Shown piece after piece: positions 8,144 to 17,230 of a DNA stretch of 24,688 bases. The position numbers and the translations under genes are program-made. The notes under the pieces were generated by a model. That model did no database searches and was not told the origin of the DNA. It was given only the letters and a program-made list of their open reading frames with translations. The DNA comes from Bryobacteraceae bacterium (GTDB lineage Bacteria; Acidobacteriota; Terriglobia; Bryobacterales; Bryobacteraceae), in contig JASHQT010000520.1 of assembly GCA_030039005.1 (NCBI GenBank), forward strand, positions 1-24,688, read 5' to 3'. Every line of letters begins with the position of its first letter. Within the stretch, counting starts at the first letter, position 1.

Positions 8144-8416
8144 ATGTCGTGGAAAGTTCAAAAGTCGAGAAGTGCGGGCCGGGTGATCTTCGCGATCACT
8201 GGCAGGTTGGAGCGCTCCGACTTGGCCGAGTTGCGCAGACTCCTAACATCGGAAGCAGATTCGCGTGATTTTGTATTGGACCTGACGGGCCTAAAGCTGG
8301 TGGACCGTGACTCTATCGTTCTGCTAGCCGAGTACGAGGCCGCAGGCGCCAGACTCATCAATTGTCCGGCTTACATTCGCGAGTGGATCACAAAAGAAAG
8401 GGCTGGTGATCGATGA
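8144..8416 (+). CDS. STAS-domain protein, first gene of the RND efflux operon
   Basis: A 90-aa protein consisting almost wholly of one STAS domain: RVIFAITGRLERSDLAEL at the start, then the signature strand and helix FVLDLTGLKLVDRDSIVLL, then GARLINCPAYIREWI. STAS proteins of this size usually act as anti-anti-sigma factors or small signalling partners. In SpoIIAA-like members the phosphorylated serine sits in DSSG. Here the aligned motif is DRDS (D54-S57), with aspartate at the likely phosphosite, so ordinary switching by phosphorylation looks lost. AAAGGTAG precedes the start at 8 nt or less. The stop overlaps the next start (ATGA at 8413-8416), implying translational coupling to the efflux adaptor. 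No kinase or sigma partner is encoded beside it. Confidence 0.82.
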   Translation: MSWKVQKSRSAGRVIFAITGRLERSDLAELRRLLTSEADSRDFVLDLTGLKLVDRDSIVLLAEYEAAGARLINCPAYIREWITKERAGDR

Positions 8417-9564
8417 AATCGGGGGCCACATCCAAGTGGATCCTAGTATTGGCCGGTGGATGGCTGCTGACGTCCGCGAGTTGCCGGAAACCCTCTGTCC
8501 CACCTCAGCCGGTTCCAGCCCCACAGGTAGAAGTGACGGAAGTGGTACGCGAAGACGTTCCGATCACGCAGGAGTGGGTCGCCAATATTGACGGATTTGT
8601 AAATGCACAGATTCAACCTCAGGTGAGTGGCTATATCGTTCAGCAGGCTTATAAGGAGGGAGCATTCGTCGCAAAGGGGCAAGTGCTCTTTGAAATCGAT
8701 CCGCGTCCCTTCCAGGCCACCCTTGAACAAGCGCAGGCGCAAGTGGCGCAGGCCAAGGCTCAAGAAGCCAAGGCGGCGCAGGATGTGGATCGCGACCGGC
8801 CCCTGGCCGAAGAGCGAGCGATCGCGCAGAAGCAGTTCGATAATGACTTACAGCTTCTTCGCGCCGCGCAAGCTGTCGTTCAGGCCCAGCAAGCGCAAGT
8901 GGATCTGGCGAAGATCAACGTTGATTTTACGAAGGTTCGCTCGCCTATTAACGGCGTGGCCGGAGTAGCGGCCGCTCAAGTGGGAAACCTCGTCAGTCCG
9001 TCAACGGTGCTGACAATTGTTTCGCAGATCGACCCGATCAAAGTGTATTTTGCCATCGGCGAGACCGAGTACCTGAAGGCCGCCAAGGAGATCAATGAAG
9101 CTGCTCGCGGGGACGCTCCTTCGAGCATTCGCAGGCCATTGCAGTTAATCCTCTCCGACGGGTCCACATATCGATGGCCTGGGAAGTTGTACCTGGCGGA
9201 CCGTCAAGTGGACCCGCAAACCGGCACTATTCGCATAGCGGCAATCTTCCCCAATCCCGATGGCCTTCTCCGGCCCGGACAATTTGGCAAAATTCGCATG
9301 CAAACCGAACTGATCGTAAACGCACTGCTCGTGCCGCAGGTTGCCGTCAATGAGATTCAAGGAACTTATCAGGTCGCGGTACTTGCGAGCGGCGATAAGG
9401 CCCAAATCCGGCCAGTCCAAGTTGGCCCCCGGGTGGGAACGGAGTGGGTGATTACGGCCGGATTGAAGGAAGGCGAACAAGTCATCGTTCAAGGAATCCA
9501 AAAGGTGCGGCCGGGCATGCCCGTTCAACCCAAGCCTTATCAAGTGGCGGAAGGGCGCAAATAG
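8413..9564 (+). CDS. RND efflux periplasmic adaptor (AcrA/MexA type)
   Basis: A 383-aa membrane fusion protein. The N-terminus is a signal peptide with a near-lipobox TSAS-C (C24), suggesting a lipid anchor. The lipoyl/barrel-sandwich half appears as GFVNAQIQPQVSGYIVQQAY and continues into FEIDPRPF. A helical hairpin rich in A, Q and K runs through about residues 100-170. The returning lipoyl half is FTKVRSPINGVAGVAAAQVG, with beta-barrel strands beyond (VDPQTGTIRIAAIFPNPDG, LRPGQFGKIRM). It links the inner-membrane pump to the outer-membrane channel. It starts inside the STAS stop codon and ends 3 nt before the pump gene. Confidence 0.93.
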   Translation: MKSGATSKWILVLAGGWLLTSASCRKPSVPPQPVPAPQVEVTEVVREDVPITQEWVANIDGFVNAQIQPQVSGYIVQQAYKEGAFVAKGQVLFEIDPRPFQATLEQAQAQVAQAKAQEAKAAQDVDRDRPLAEERAIAQKQFDNDLQLLRAAQAVVQAQQAQVDLAKINVDFTKVRSPINGVAGVAAAQVGNLVSPSTVLTIVSQIDPIKVYFAIGETEYLKAAKEINEAARGDAPSSIRRPLQLILSDGSTYRWPGKLYLADRQVDPQTGTIRIAAIFPNPDGLLRPGQFGKIRMQTELIVNALLVPQVAVNEIQGTYQVAVLASGDKAQIRPVQVGPRVGTEWVITAGLKEGEQVIVQGIQKVRPGMPVQPKPYQVAEGRK

Positions 9565-9567
9565 GTC

Positions 9568-12500
9568 ATGTCCAAGTTCTTCGTCGGCCGGCCCATTGTC
9601 GCCATGGTCATCTCGATTCTCATGGTCGTGATTGGCGCGGTGTCCGTTCTCTCTTTGCCGACGGCGCAATTCCCCAACATCGTGCCGCCGGAAATACAAG
9701 TGAACGCAACGTATCCCGGCGCCGACGCCCAAACGGTGGAACAATCCGTTGCCACTCCCATCGAGCAGCAGATGAGCGGCGTCGACCGCATGAACTACAT
9801 GTATTCGACTAATGCCAACAACGGCTCGATGAAGCTTACAGTGAACTTCGATATCAAAAGCGATCCGAACACCGACCAGGTTCTGTCGCAGATGCGAGTT
9901 CAACAGGCCAATTCGCAACTTCCCACCGATGTGACGCAAGCAGGAGTGACCGTACAGAAATCGACTGCTTCGCCATTGCTCCTGATTTCGTTATTTTCGC
10001 CCCAAGGCACATACAACAGTATTTTCCTCGCGAACTACGCCTACATCAATATAGTTGACCAGCTTACGCGTGAATCCGGGGTTGCGAGCGTCACCGTCTT
10101 CGGCGCAGGGCAGTACGCGATGCGATGCTGGGTGCGCCCGGACCAACTGGCCAAGCTCGGCGTAACGGTACCACAGATCATCAACGCAATTCAGACGCAG
10201 AATACCGTCGCACCGGCCGGACAGATCGGCGCGGAGCCTGTGCCTCGCGGCCAGCAATTTACCTACGCGGTGCGGTCGCAAGGGCGTCTGACTTCGCCGG
10301 AGGAATTCGGCAACATCATCATCCGCAATCTTCCCAATGGTTCGATTCTGCGGCTCAAGGACGTGGCTCGCCTGGAACTCGGGGCGCAGAACTACAACCT
10401 CAGCAGCCGCTATAACGGCAAGCCAGCTGCCACCATTGCCGTTTATCAACTGCCGGGATCGAACGCTCTTCAAGCAGCCGCCAACGTGAAGAAATTGATG
10501 ACGCAGCTCAAGCGTGGTTTTCCTGACGACCTGGACTACGCCGTTTCCCTGGACACTACTCTGGCTGTGACTGAAGGAATTCATGAGATCCTCACGACGC
10601 TGCTCGAAGCGCTGGTCCTGGTGGTTATTGTCGTGTACCTTTTCCTGCAAGGCTGGCGGGCTACGCTGATCCCGCTGTTGGCGGTCCCAGTGTCGCTGAT
10701 CGGCACGTTCATAATATTTCCACTCTTGGGTTTTTCGATCAATACGCTTTCCCTGTTTGGACTGGTGCTCGCCATTGGCCTCGTGGTGGATGACGCAATC
10801 GTCGTCGTGGAGGCCGTAGAACATCACATCGAGAAGGGCCTTGCGCCGAAAGAAGCGACGCTCAAAGCGATGGAGGAAGTCTCGGGGCCGGTGGTCGCGA
10901 TCGCCTTGATTCTCGCAGCGGTTTTCATACCGACGGCATTCATCCCCGGTATCACTGGTCGCCTCTATCAGCAGTTTGCAGTCACGATTGCCATTTCCGT
11001 CCTGCTGTCGGCTTTCAACGCCCTCACTCTCAGCCCGGCTCTTTCCGCCCTGCTGCTGCGGCCAAAGAAGAAAAGTCGAGGGCCTTTAGCCCTCTTCTTT
11101 GGCTGGTTCAACCGCATGTTCGGGAGGGCGACAGACGGCTACGCCGGTGCTAGCTCCTTGCTGATTCGAAAGTCGGCGTTCAGCATGCTGCTCCTGGTTC
11201 TGCTGGCGGGGGCGGCTTTCTTTATCGGCGGCAAGCTTCCATCGTCCTTTCTGCCGCAAGAGGATCAGGGTTATCTGTTCGCTGGCATTCAGCTTCCCGA
11301 TGCGGCTTCTCTGCAACGCACCGAGGAGGCCTCACAGAAAGTGGAGACAATTCTCGCCCAGATGCCTGGCGTCGCGAGCTACACCACGATTAACGGCTTC
11401 AACTTTTTGAGCGGCGTTGCCAACACCTACAGCGCCTTCTTCTTTATTACCTTGAAGCCCTGGTCAGAGCGCGAGGCCGCCGACCAGCACGCTGACGCTC
11501 TACTCCGGCGCATCAATGGTGCAATTTACTCAGTATGCGACGGCTTTGCTTTTTCTTTCCCGCCTCCCGCGATTCCCGGAATTGGCGCCTCAGGCGGGTT
11601 CAGCTTCGTCCTGGAGGATCGCGCGGGCAAAGATATCGGTTTTCTGTCAGAGAATCTCCGGAAGTTTATGGATGCCGCCCGGCAGCGACCAGAGTTGACG
11701 AGCCTGAGTACTACTTTCCTTCCTTCGGTGCCGCAAATATTTGTGGATGTCGACCGCGCCAAAGTCCTGCAGGAAAACGTTCCATTGAAAGACGTCTACC
11801 AGACCATGCAGGCATTCATGGGCGGAGTGCTGGTGAACTATTTCAACCAGTTCGGACGGCAATGGCAGGTCCGAGTGCAGGCGGAAGGAGAGTATCGTAC
11901 TCGAGCCGAGAACATGGGCCAGTTTTATGTCACTAACGCCGAGGGGGCCAGAGTTCCGTTGAGCACGATCACACATATCTCATCGCGTGCGGGACCGGAG
12001 TTTACGATGCGCTACAACCAGTATCGCGCCGCGCAAGTTAACGGCAGTGCGGCTAGCGGTTACAGCTCTAACCAAGCCACACGCGCCCTGGAGGAGGTTT
12101 TCGCGCAAACCATGCCGCCGGACATGGGATTCGACTATCTCGGTATGTCGTATCAAGAAAAGAAGGCAGCCGAGGGAATTTCTCCAGCTGTAGTCTTCGG
12201 CCTTTCGGGTCTATTCGTTTTCCTGATACTGGCGGCGCAGTACGAGAGCTGGTCCTTGCCGTTCAGCGTGTTGCTCGGTGTCCCGATTGCGATGTTTGGC
12301 GCATTCGCGGCGCTATTCGCACGAAGAATGGAAAACGACGTTTTCGCGCAGATCGGATTAGTCATGCTGATTGGCATGGCTGCGAAGAACGCAATCCTGA
12401 TTGTGGAGTTTGCCAAGGCCGACATCGAGAAAGGCGTGCCGCTCGTCGACGCCGCTCTCAAGGCTGCACGGCTACGCCTCAGACCAATCCTGATGACGGC

Positions 12501-12702
12501 TTTTGCATTCATCCTGGGTATGCTGCCTCTGTGGGCTGCTGACGGAGCTGGCGCGATATCGCGCCGCGTGCTAGGAACCGTCGTCATCGGAGGCATGCTG
12601 GCCGCAACCCTGATCGCAGTCTTCATCATTCCTGTGACCTTTGTCGTGGTCGAGCGTGTCGCCGGCATATTCCGAAGAAAGCAAGAAGGAGCGCCGGCAT
12701 GA
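9568..12702 (+). CDS. RND multidrug efflux pump, inner-membrane subunit (HAE1/AcrB type)
   Basis: A 1044-aa protein of the usual length for an HAE1-family transporter. It opens with FFVGRPIVAMVISILMVVIG (TM1) and has two porter regions and 12 expected membrane helices. Proton-relay residues are intact: D408 and D409 in GLVVDDAIVVVE (TM4), and K940 in GMAAKNAILIVEFAK (TM10), matching AcrB D407/D408/K940. It exports hydrophobic or amphiphilic compounds using proton-motive force, in complex with the adaptor before it and the channel after it. Substrates cannot be inferred. The stop overlaps the next start by 4 nt (ATGA at 12699-12702). Confidence 0.95.
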   Translation: MSKFFVGRPIVAMVISILMVVIGAVSVLSLPTAQFPNIVPPEIQVNATYPGADAQTVEQSVATPIEQQMSGVDRMNYMYSTNANNGSMKLTVNFDIKSDPNTDQVLSQMRVQQANSQLPTDVTQAGVTVQKSTASPLLLISLFSPQGTYNSIFLANYAYINIVDQLTRESGVASVTVFGAGQYAMRCWVRPDQLAKLGVTVPQIINAIQTQNTVAPAGQIGAEPVPRGQQFTYAVRSQGRLTSPEEFGNIIIRNLPNGSILRLKDVARLELGAQNYNLSSRYNGKPAATIAVYQLPGSNALQAAANVKKLMTQLKRGFPDDLDYAVSLDTTLAVTEGIHEILTTLLEALVLVVIVVYLFLQGWRATLIPLLAVPVSLIGTFIIFPLLGFSINTLSLFGLVLAIGLVVDDAIVVVEAVEHHIEKGLAPKEATLKAMEEVSGPVVAIALILAAVFIPTAFIPGITGRLYQQFAVTIAISVLLSAFNALTLSPALSALLLRPKKKSRGPLALFFGWFNRMFGRATDGYAGASSLLIRKSAFSMLLLVLLAGAAFFIGGKLPSSFLPQEDQGYLFAGIQLPDAASLQRTEEASQKVETILAQMPGVASYTTINGFNFLSGVANTYSAFFFITLKPWSEREAADQHADALLRRINGAIYSVCDGFAFSFPPPAIPGIGASGGFSFVLEDRAGKDIGFLSENLRKFMDAARQRPELTSLSTTFLPSVPQIFVDVDRAKVLQENVPLKDVYQTMQAFMGGVLVNYFNQFGRQWQVRVQAEGEYRTRAENMGQFYVTNAEGARVPLSTITHISSRAGPEFTMRYNQYRAAQVNGSAASGYSSNQATRALEEVFAQTMPPDMGFDYLGMSYQEKKAAEGISPAVVFGLSGLFVFLILAAQYESWSLPFSVLLGVPIAMFGAFAALFARRMENDVFAQIGLVMLIGMAAKNAILIVEFAKADIEKGVPLVDAALKAARLRLRPILMTAFAFILGMLPLWAADGAGAISRRVLGTVVIGGMLAATLIAVFIIPVTFVVVERVAGIFRRKQEGAPA

Positions 12703-14114
12703 AGATCTCGCCAAAATACCTCCTCGCGGCGCTGCCGCTCATTCTCACTGGATGCCTAGCCCATCTCCAATACACACGTCCCATGATCGACATGCCGGCC
12801 GTTTACCGGGGTGACTCCACGCCTGCTGGTGGGCCAGCTTCGTATGGCGATGCGAAATGGTGGGAAGTTTTTCAGGACGAGAAGCTACAAGAGCTAATCC
12901 GCACCGCACTACAAAAGAACTACGACGTGCGCATTGCAGCCTCGCGTATTGTTCAGGCACAAGCGCTATGGAGGATCACTCGTGCCGATCAGTTCCCTAT
13001 GGTTACTGGAGACGCTGGCATTGCATCGCTGCGCTCGGCCCAAAATAAGATCGCGCCGGCGTACAGTTTGAATGCCGAGCAGCTCGATGTTTCCGTGGCC
13101 TGGGAGCTGGACTTCTGGGGCAAATACCGGAATGCAACGGAGGCCGCGCGCGCCCAGCTTCTTGCTTCCGAGTGGGGAAGGCGCGCCGTCCTATCGACCT
13201 TGGTTGCTAATGTCGCCTCGGGGTATTTTCAGTTGCGCGAACTCGATCTGGAGCTCGAGATCTCCAAACGGGCGCTGGCCTCCCGGCAGGATTCTCTTCG
13301 ACTGGTTTCATTGCAAGAGGAACACGGCGATACTTCGCTCATCGATGTGCGTCAAGCCGAGCAATTGGTGTACACGGCGTCGTCTCAGATTCCCGATCTG
13401 GAGCGGCGGATCCAGCAGCAGGAGAACGCTCTCAGTGTTCTGCTGGGCCAGTATGCCGGCCCTATTCCACGAGGCCAAACGCTGACGGAGCAAGCCCGCC
13501 TCCCCGAGATACCCGCAGGTTTGCCTTCGTCGCTCTTAGAGCGCCGGCCCGACGTCGTCCAGGCTGAACAACAGCTCGTCGCACAACACGCGCAAGTGGA
13601 GGTGGCGCGCGCGGCATTCTTCCCGCAAATCTCCCTGACTGGGATCGGCGGCACGCAGAGTGCGGCCCTCACCGGCCTTTTCACAGGCCCCTCGGGTCTC
13701 TGGAACTTCGCGGCCGGCTTAAGCCAGCCCCTGTTCACCGCGGGTAAATTGAAGGCGAACCTAAAGCTGGCAGAGGCGCAGCAGCAAGAGGCGAATCTGG
13801 AGTACGAGCAAACAGTGCAAGAGGCGTTTCGGGAAGTGTCGGATGCATTGATCGCCGATCGGAAATCGCAGGAGTTCCGCGCTCAACTGCAGTTACTCAA
13901 GGCCTCGGCTGCCGATGGCTCTAGACTCTCGACGTTGCGCTACAAAGGCGGCGCTACCAGCTATCTGGAAGTCCTGACAAGTGAAACAAACTACTTCTCG
14001 GCGGACCTGAATCTGGCTCAGGCGCGCTTGAGCGAACTGCAGGCGATGGTGCAGCTTTACAAGGCCCTAGGAGGCGGATGGCAAGAACAGGCGTCTGGAA
14101 GCGAATCCAAATGA
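12699..14114 (+). CDS. RND outer-membrane factor lipoprotein (OprM/NodT type)
   Basis: A 471-aa TolC-like channel subunit. The signal peptide ends in a clear lipobox LTGC (C19), so it is probably lipid-anchored in the outer membrane. Two outer-membrane-efflux repeats are visible: the first has KWWEVFQDEKLQELIRTAL and VAWELDFWGKYRNA; the second has LLERRPDVVQAEQQL, FFPQISLTGIGG and LSQPLFTAGKLKANL, followed by YLEVLTSETNYFSADLNLAQ. This is the standard NodT family layout and length. It overlaps the pump gene by 4 nt and closes the operon. It is convergent with an ECF gene 68 nt away, and no T-rich terminator is visible between them. Confidence 0.94.
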   Translation: MKISPKYLLAALPLILTGCLAHLQYTRPMIDMPAVYRGDSTPAGGPASYGDAKWWEVFQDEKLQELIRTALQKNYDVRIAASRIVQAQALWRITRADQFPMVTGDAGIASLRSAQNKIAPAYSLNAEQLDVSVAWELDFWGKYRNATEAARAQLLASEWGRRAVLSTLVANVASGYFQLRELDLELEISKRALASRQDSLRLVSLQEEHGDTSLIDVRQAEQLVYTASSQIPDLERRIQQQENALSVLLGQYAGPIPRGQTLTEQARLPEIPAGLPSSLLERRPDVVQAEQQLVAQHAQVEVARAAFFPQISLTGIGGTQSAALTGLFTGPSGLWNFAAGLSQPLFTAGKLKANLKLAEAQQQEANLEYEQTVQEAFREVSDALIADRKSQEFRAQLQLLKASAADGSRLSTLRYKGGATSYLEVLTSETNYFSADLNLAQARLSELQAMVQLYKALGGGWQEQASGSESK

Positions 14115-14182
14115 CATACCCACCGCGGATAGCGCTGCTCATAGTTTCGGGGCCGTCTGTGGCATTCTGATCTGGGAGCCTG

Positions 14183-14746
14183 TCATTTAATCCATTCTGT
14201 TTTCATCCAATGGCGGGCGAACTGCCAATAGCGGTTCACGGTGACCGTCGCGCAACCCAGCTGTTGCGCGATTTCCTCGGCCGTCCGTCCTTCGAAAACC
14301 TTGAGTTCTACCACGGTGCGGATGACTGGCTTGATCGCTTCCAGGCGCGACAGCAACTGCTCCACTTCAATAAGACTGTTGTCGGATTCCGCGAGAAGAT
14401 CTTCCCACACTGGAACCTTCTGGGCCTTGTACGACAGTAGTCTGGCGTGGTGAATCAGCAACCGTTTCATAATCTGTCCCGCCAGGCCTAGAAATGCCGC
14501 TTTGTCGTTGGGATGTTCAGCTTCCGACGGCCGGAGTGCCTTGATCTTGGTTAATTCCAGATAAAGCTCGTTTACGAGAAGAGTGGGTTGCCAGCTGTGG
14601 CCTTGACGCTCCCCCCTCAGTTGGCCCGCAGCCAGACGCTTCAGCTCGGGATAGAACAGGTCCATCAATCGCGCCGCGGCGTCGCCATCGCCCTCCCGGA
14701 AGGCGGCCATCAGTGACGCGATTGACTTTTGTGCTGAAGGTACCAC
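14183..14746 (-). CDS. ECF sigma factor, PF07638-type
   Basis: A 187-aa sigma factor of the family frequent in Acidobacteria and Planctomycetes. The family opening is present (SIASLMAAFREGDGDAAARL, then FYPELKRLAAGQLRGER and HSWQPTLLVNELYLEL). Region 4 follows with RTVVELKVFEGRTAEEIA and the helix-turn-helix QQLGCATVTVNRYW. The likely start is GTG at 14746-14744, preceded only by a weak GAG. The protein aligns with the family from its first residues, which supports this start. No anti-sigma gene is adjacent. It is divergent from a sigma-54 activator, and the 206-bp gap between them carries interlocking inverted repeats. Its target promoters are unknown. Confidence 0.88.
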   Translation of the reverse strand: MVPSAQKSIASLMAAFREGDGDAAARLMDLFYPELKRLAAGQLRGERQGHSWQPTLLVNELYLELTKIKALRPSEAEHPNDKAAFLGLAGQIMKRLLIHHARLLSYKAQKVPVWEDLLAESDNSLIEVEQLLSRLEAIKPVIRTVVELKVFEGRTAEEIAQQLGCATVTVNRYWQFARHWMKTEWIK

Positions 14747-14784
14747 GAAAACTCAGTGTACTGGAAAAGCGGCTCTCCGCATAG

Positions 14785-14827
14785 GCGTGACAAAGGCTTA
14801 TTGGGCTCCGTCCGTCACGCTTTGTCA
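14785..14827. promoter_or_regulatory. interlocking inverted repeats in a divergent promoter region
   Basis: Two overlapping perfect inverted repeats share the same ground: GCGTGAC (14785-14791) with GTCACGC (14814-14820), and TGACAAAG (14788-14795) with CTTTGTCA (14820-14827). The TGACAAAG core thus occurs twice in opposite orientation between the ECF gene and the sigma-54 activator gene. A shared operator or alternative hairpins are both possible. Confidence 0.45.
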
Positions 14828-14952
14828 TGGGCTTGTGATGCCAATTGCCCGTTTGGGGTCGGCTCGCGTGGCGCGATTCCCAAATGTTTTTCAGTTAGAT
14901 GATCAGTTTTTCCGTCCTGCTCGCCCCTTATTATGCAAAGGAATCAAACCCC

Positions 14953-16467
14953 ATGAAAACGCAAGCGATCAGCGAAACATCCTACTCCGCACTGGAAGGC
15001 TTGCTGGGGCCTTCACAGGTGGACCGCAACCTAACGTTGGTATCCTCACGCGGGAGACAGTCTGTTATGAGCAATTCCGAGCGTTCAGCCCGGGCTCCAT
15101 CGCCGGCCAAGCAGATGCAGCAGGTGATGGATCTGGTGCCACACCACATGTTCCTGCTGGAGTGCGATTTCTCGGACTGTTTTGAAAATCGGCCGTCCTA
15201 CGACTATTTCGGAGCTTTAAGAGGGATCTCTCCTGAAGAGCGCATCCTGGAATTTACTCATCCGGACGACGCAGAGCGAATCCTCGATGCGTATCGCAAT
15301 GCGCTGGTGGACGAGGTGCCGTTCGGCGAAGAGTGCCGCTTGCGGCGCAGCGATGGTAATTACCGCTGGTTTCTCGTCAGTGTTTACCCATTATGCGACG
15401 AGCAAGGACACATCGTTCGCTGGTGCGGCCTTCGGATCGATACACACGACCAGAGGCAGCTGCTAGAGGACAGCACCAAGGAAAATATTGCACTGCGGGA
15501 AGAAATCGACAGATCGTCGATGTTTGAGGAGATCGTGGGAACGTCGCCAGCTTTGAAAAGTGCCCTGGCACGGATCGCCAAAGTCGCGCCCACAGACTCT
15601 ACCGTTCTGATCACCGGGGAGACGGGCACCGGAAAAGAGCTGGTCGCGCGCGCAATTCATAAACGGTCCTCGCGCGCCTCTCGCCCCTTCATCAGCGTGA
15701 ATTGCGCCGCGATTCCAAAGGATTTGATCGCATCGGAACTATTCGGCCACGAGAAGGGCGCGTTTACCGGAGCGTTGCAGCGGCGCATCGGCCGTTTCGA
15801 GCAAGCCGAAGGGGGCACCATTTTCCTGGATGAGATCGGAGAACTACCGGCCGAGACCCAAGTGGCATTGTTGCGGGTTCTGCAAGAGCGCGAATATCAA
15901 CGGGTCGGTGGCACGTGCACCTTGCGCTCGAATGTGCGCGTGATCGCCGCGACGCACCGGGATTTACCGGCCGCTATTTCCGCCGGGACATTCCGTAGCG
16001 ACCTGTTCTACCGGATCAACGTGTTCCCGGTTGAGGTGCCCGCGCTGCGCGAACGAACCGAAGACATTCGGCTGCTGGTTGAATATTTTATCGACCGTTT
16101 CGCCAGCAAAATGGGTAAGAACGTGCGGACCATCCAAAGGAGGACCATGGACCGGCTGCAGTCGTATCCATGGCCTGGCAACATTCGCGAGCTGCAAAAT
16201 GTGATCGAACGTTCCATGATCGTCTGCGATTCGGACGAATTCTCAGTAGACGAGAGTTGGCTCTCTCACGAGGTCCGAGCGAACCGGCCGCTGACGGATA
16301 CGCTCGCCGCTCAGGAGCGAGAATTGATCGAGGCCGCTCTCGCCGAAACGCGCGGGCGGGTATCCGGGCCATCCGGCGCCGCTGCCAAGCTGCGCATGCC
16401 CGCATCGACGCTCGACTCCAAGATCAAGTCTCTGAACATCGACAAGCGCCGTTACCAGGTTTGCTAG
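14953..16467 (+). CDS. PAS-domain sigma-54-dependent activator (bacterial enhancer-binding protein)
   Basis: A 504-aa regulator. Residues about 50-165 form a PAS domain (ILEFTHPDDAERILDAYRNA; GEECRLRRSDGNYRWFLVSV), followed by a short coiled linker. The AAA+ domain carries Walker A GETGTGKE at 222-229, the sigma-54-contacting loop GAFTGA at 269-274 and Walker B TIFLDE ending at 294. The C-terminus has a Fis-type helix-turn-helix (GPSGAAAKLRMPASTLDSKI). It should use ATP to open sigma-54 promoters in response to a PAS-sensed signal. I chose ATG 14953 because AAAGGA lies 10 nt before it. ATG at 14899 extends the frame, and ATG at 15067 with GGGAG is also possible. A DUF3298-like gene follows after 53 nt. 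Confidence 0.9.
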   Translation: MKTQAISETSYSALEGLLGPSQVDRNLTLVSSRGRQSVMSNSERSARAPSPAKQMQQVMDLVPHHMFLLECDFSDCFENRPSYDYFGALRGISPEERILEFTHPDDAERILDAYRNALVDEVPFGEECRLRRSDGNYRWFLVSVYPLCDEQGHIVRWCGLRIDTHDQRQLLEDSTKENIALREEIDRSSMFEEIVGTSPALKSALARIAKVAPTDSTVLITGETGTGKELVARAIHKRSSRASRPFISVNCAAIPKDLIASELFGHEKGAFTGALQRRIGRFEQAEGGTIFLDEIGELPAETQVALLRVLQEREYQRVGGTCTLRSNVRVIAATHRDLPAAISAGTFRSDLFYRINVFPVEVPALRERTEDIRLLVEYFIDRFASKMGKNVRTIQRRTMDRLQSYPWPGNIRELQNVIERSMIVCDSDEFSVDESWLSHEVRANRPLTDTLAAQERELIEAALAETRGRVSGPSGAAAKLRMPASTLDSKIKSLNIDKRRYQVC

Positions 16468-16520
16468 TAAATCCGCGGGTGAGGCGAGCCCTTTCTGATA
16501 TCGTGGAGGGCGAGGCTTTG

Positions 16521-17162
16521 ATGGTCGGCGCCGTCGTCTTCGCGTTCCTGTCGCAACCGGCCCTCCATGTGACATCGAAGCAGGTCAGGGAGCAGAAGCC
16601 AGCCTACACGATCCTCGTCAAGTACCCCGAAATTTCGGGCGTCCCGGATTTCAACTCAGCGGTCCTCAAAGTCGTCGACCCGATGATAGATCGATTCAAA
16701 ACCGGCTTGCAGAAAGCTCCTTCCGCCAATGGCCCTGCAGCGAAGGCATACCTGAACGGTTCCTATACAGCGACAGCTCTGAAGTCCGGTATCGTCAGCG
16801 TCTTGCTCGAATGGGACGAGTATGACCCTCCCGCCGCCCACCCCGCCGGCGGCATGGCCAGCATCAACTACGACGGCCGGACCCGGCGGGTGCTCCAGCT
16901 TTCAGACCTCTTCCAGCCCGGCACGGATTATGTCTCGCGCCTCTCGCAACTGGCGATCGATTCTCTGAAGCGGCGGCCCAATGCGAATGAAGCTTTAATC
17001 CGCCAGGGGGCCGGTCCGGTGGGAGACAATTTCAAGGTCTTCACGCTCAGCGGCACGGCGTTGGTGCTGCACTTCCCCACATACCAGGTGGGCACGCGCG
17101 TGGACGGCCCGCAACGGGTGGAGATTCCGCTCGCCACGATCCGTCCGCTGTTGCGGAAATAA
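16521..17162 (+). CDS. DUF3298/RsiV-like exported protein
   Basis: A 213-aa protein with a short hydrophobic N-terminus (VVFAFLSQPAL). After a mixed region (KPAYTILVKYPEISGV) it shows the DUF3298 pattern: SINYDGRTRRVLQLSDLFQP, then SRLSQLAIDSLKRR, then FTLSGTALVLHFPTYQVGT and RVEIPLATIRPLLRK. In RsiV and PdaC relatives this fold is extracytoplasmic and can bind lysozyme or act beside a deacetylase domain; neither partner is seen here. ATG 16521 has GAGG at 5 nt. An in-frame GTG at 16479 would add 14 residues including two arginines, giving a more normal signal peptide. It lies 53 nt behind the PAS activator on the same strand and is probably cotranscribed. Confidence 0.75.
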   Translation: MVGAVVFAFLSQPALHVTSKQVREQKPAYTILVKYPEISGVPDFNSAVLKVVDPMIDRFKTGLQKAPSANGPAAKAYLNGSYTATALKSGIVSVLLEWDEYDPPAAHPAGGMASINYDGRTRRVLQLSDLFQPGTDYVSRLSQLAIDSLKRRPNANEALIRQGAGPVGDNFKVFTLSGTALVLHFPTYQVGTRVDGPQRVEIPLATIRPLLRK

Positions 17163-17178
17163 CTGCGCACCGGAATGC

Positions 17179-17209
17179 AAAAAGCCGCCGAGGGGTTACC
17201 TCGGCGGCT
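17179..17209 (-). terminator. intrinsic terminator of the 954-aa protein gene
   Basis: A perfect 11-bp stem (AGCCGCCGAGG 17183-17193; CCTCGGCGGCT 17199-17209) with a 5-nt loop is followed on the reverse strand by TTTTT. It lies 22 nt past the stop of the reverse-strand gene and also faces the end of the DUF3298-like gene. Confidence 0.88.
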
Positions 17210-17230
17210 GAATACATGGGCTGTTGGCTC

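Noticed and set aside
14109..14188. AAATGACA...TGTCATTT inverted repeat around the convergent stops of the channel and ECF genes
   Set aside because: Both genes simply end in a lysine codon plus TGA followed by CA; with a 64-nt loop and no T-tract it is probably chance.
14815..14838. TCACG match at element-like spacing before the PAS activator
   Set aside because: Only TCACG and a few scattered positions agree; it is better explained as part of the interlocking inverted repeats.
14828..14850. Possible sigma-54 -24/-12 promoter before the PAS activator (GG...GC)
   Set aside because: The spacing between GG and GC is one base short and the flanking consensus is poor.
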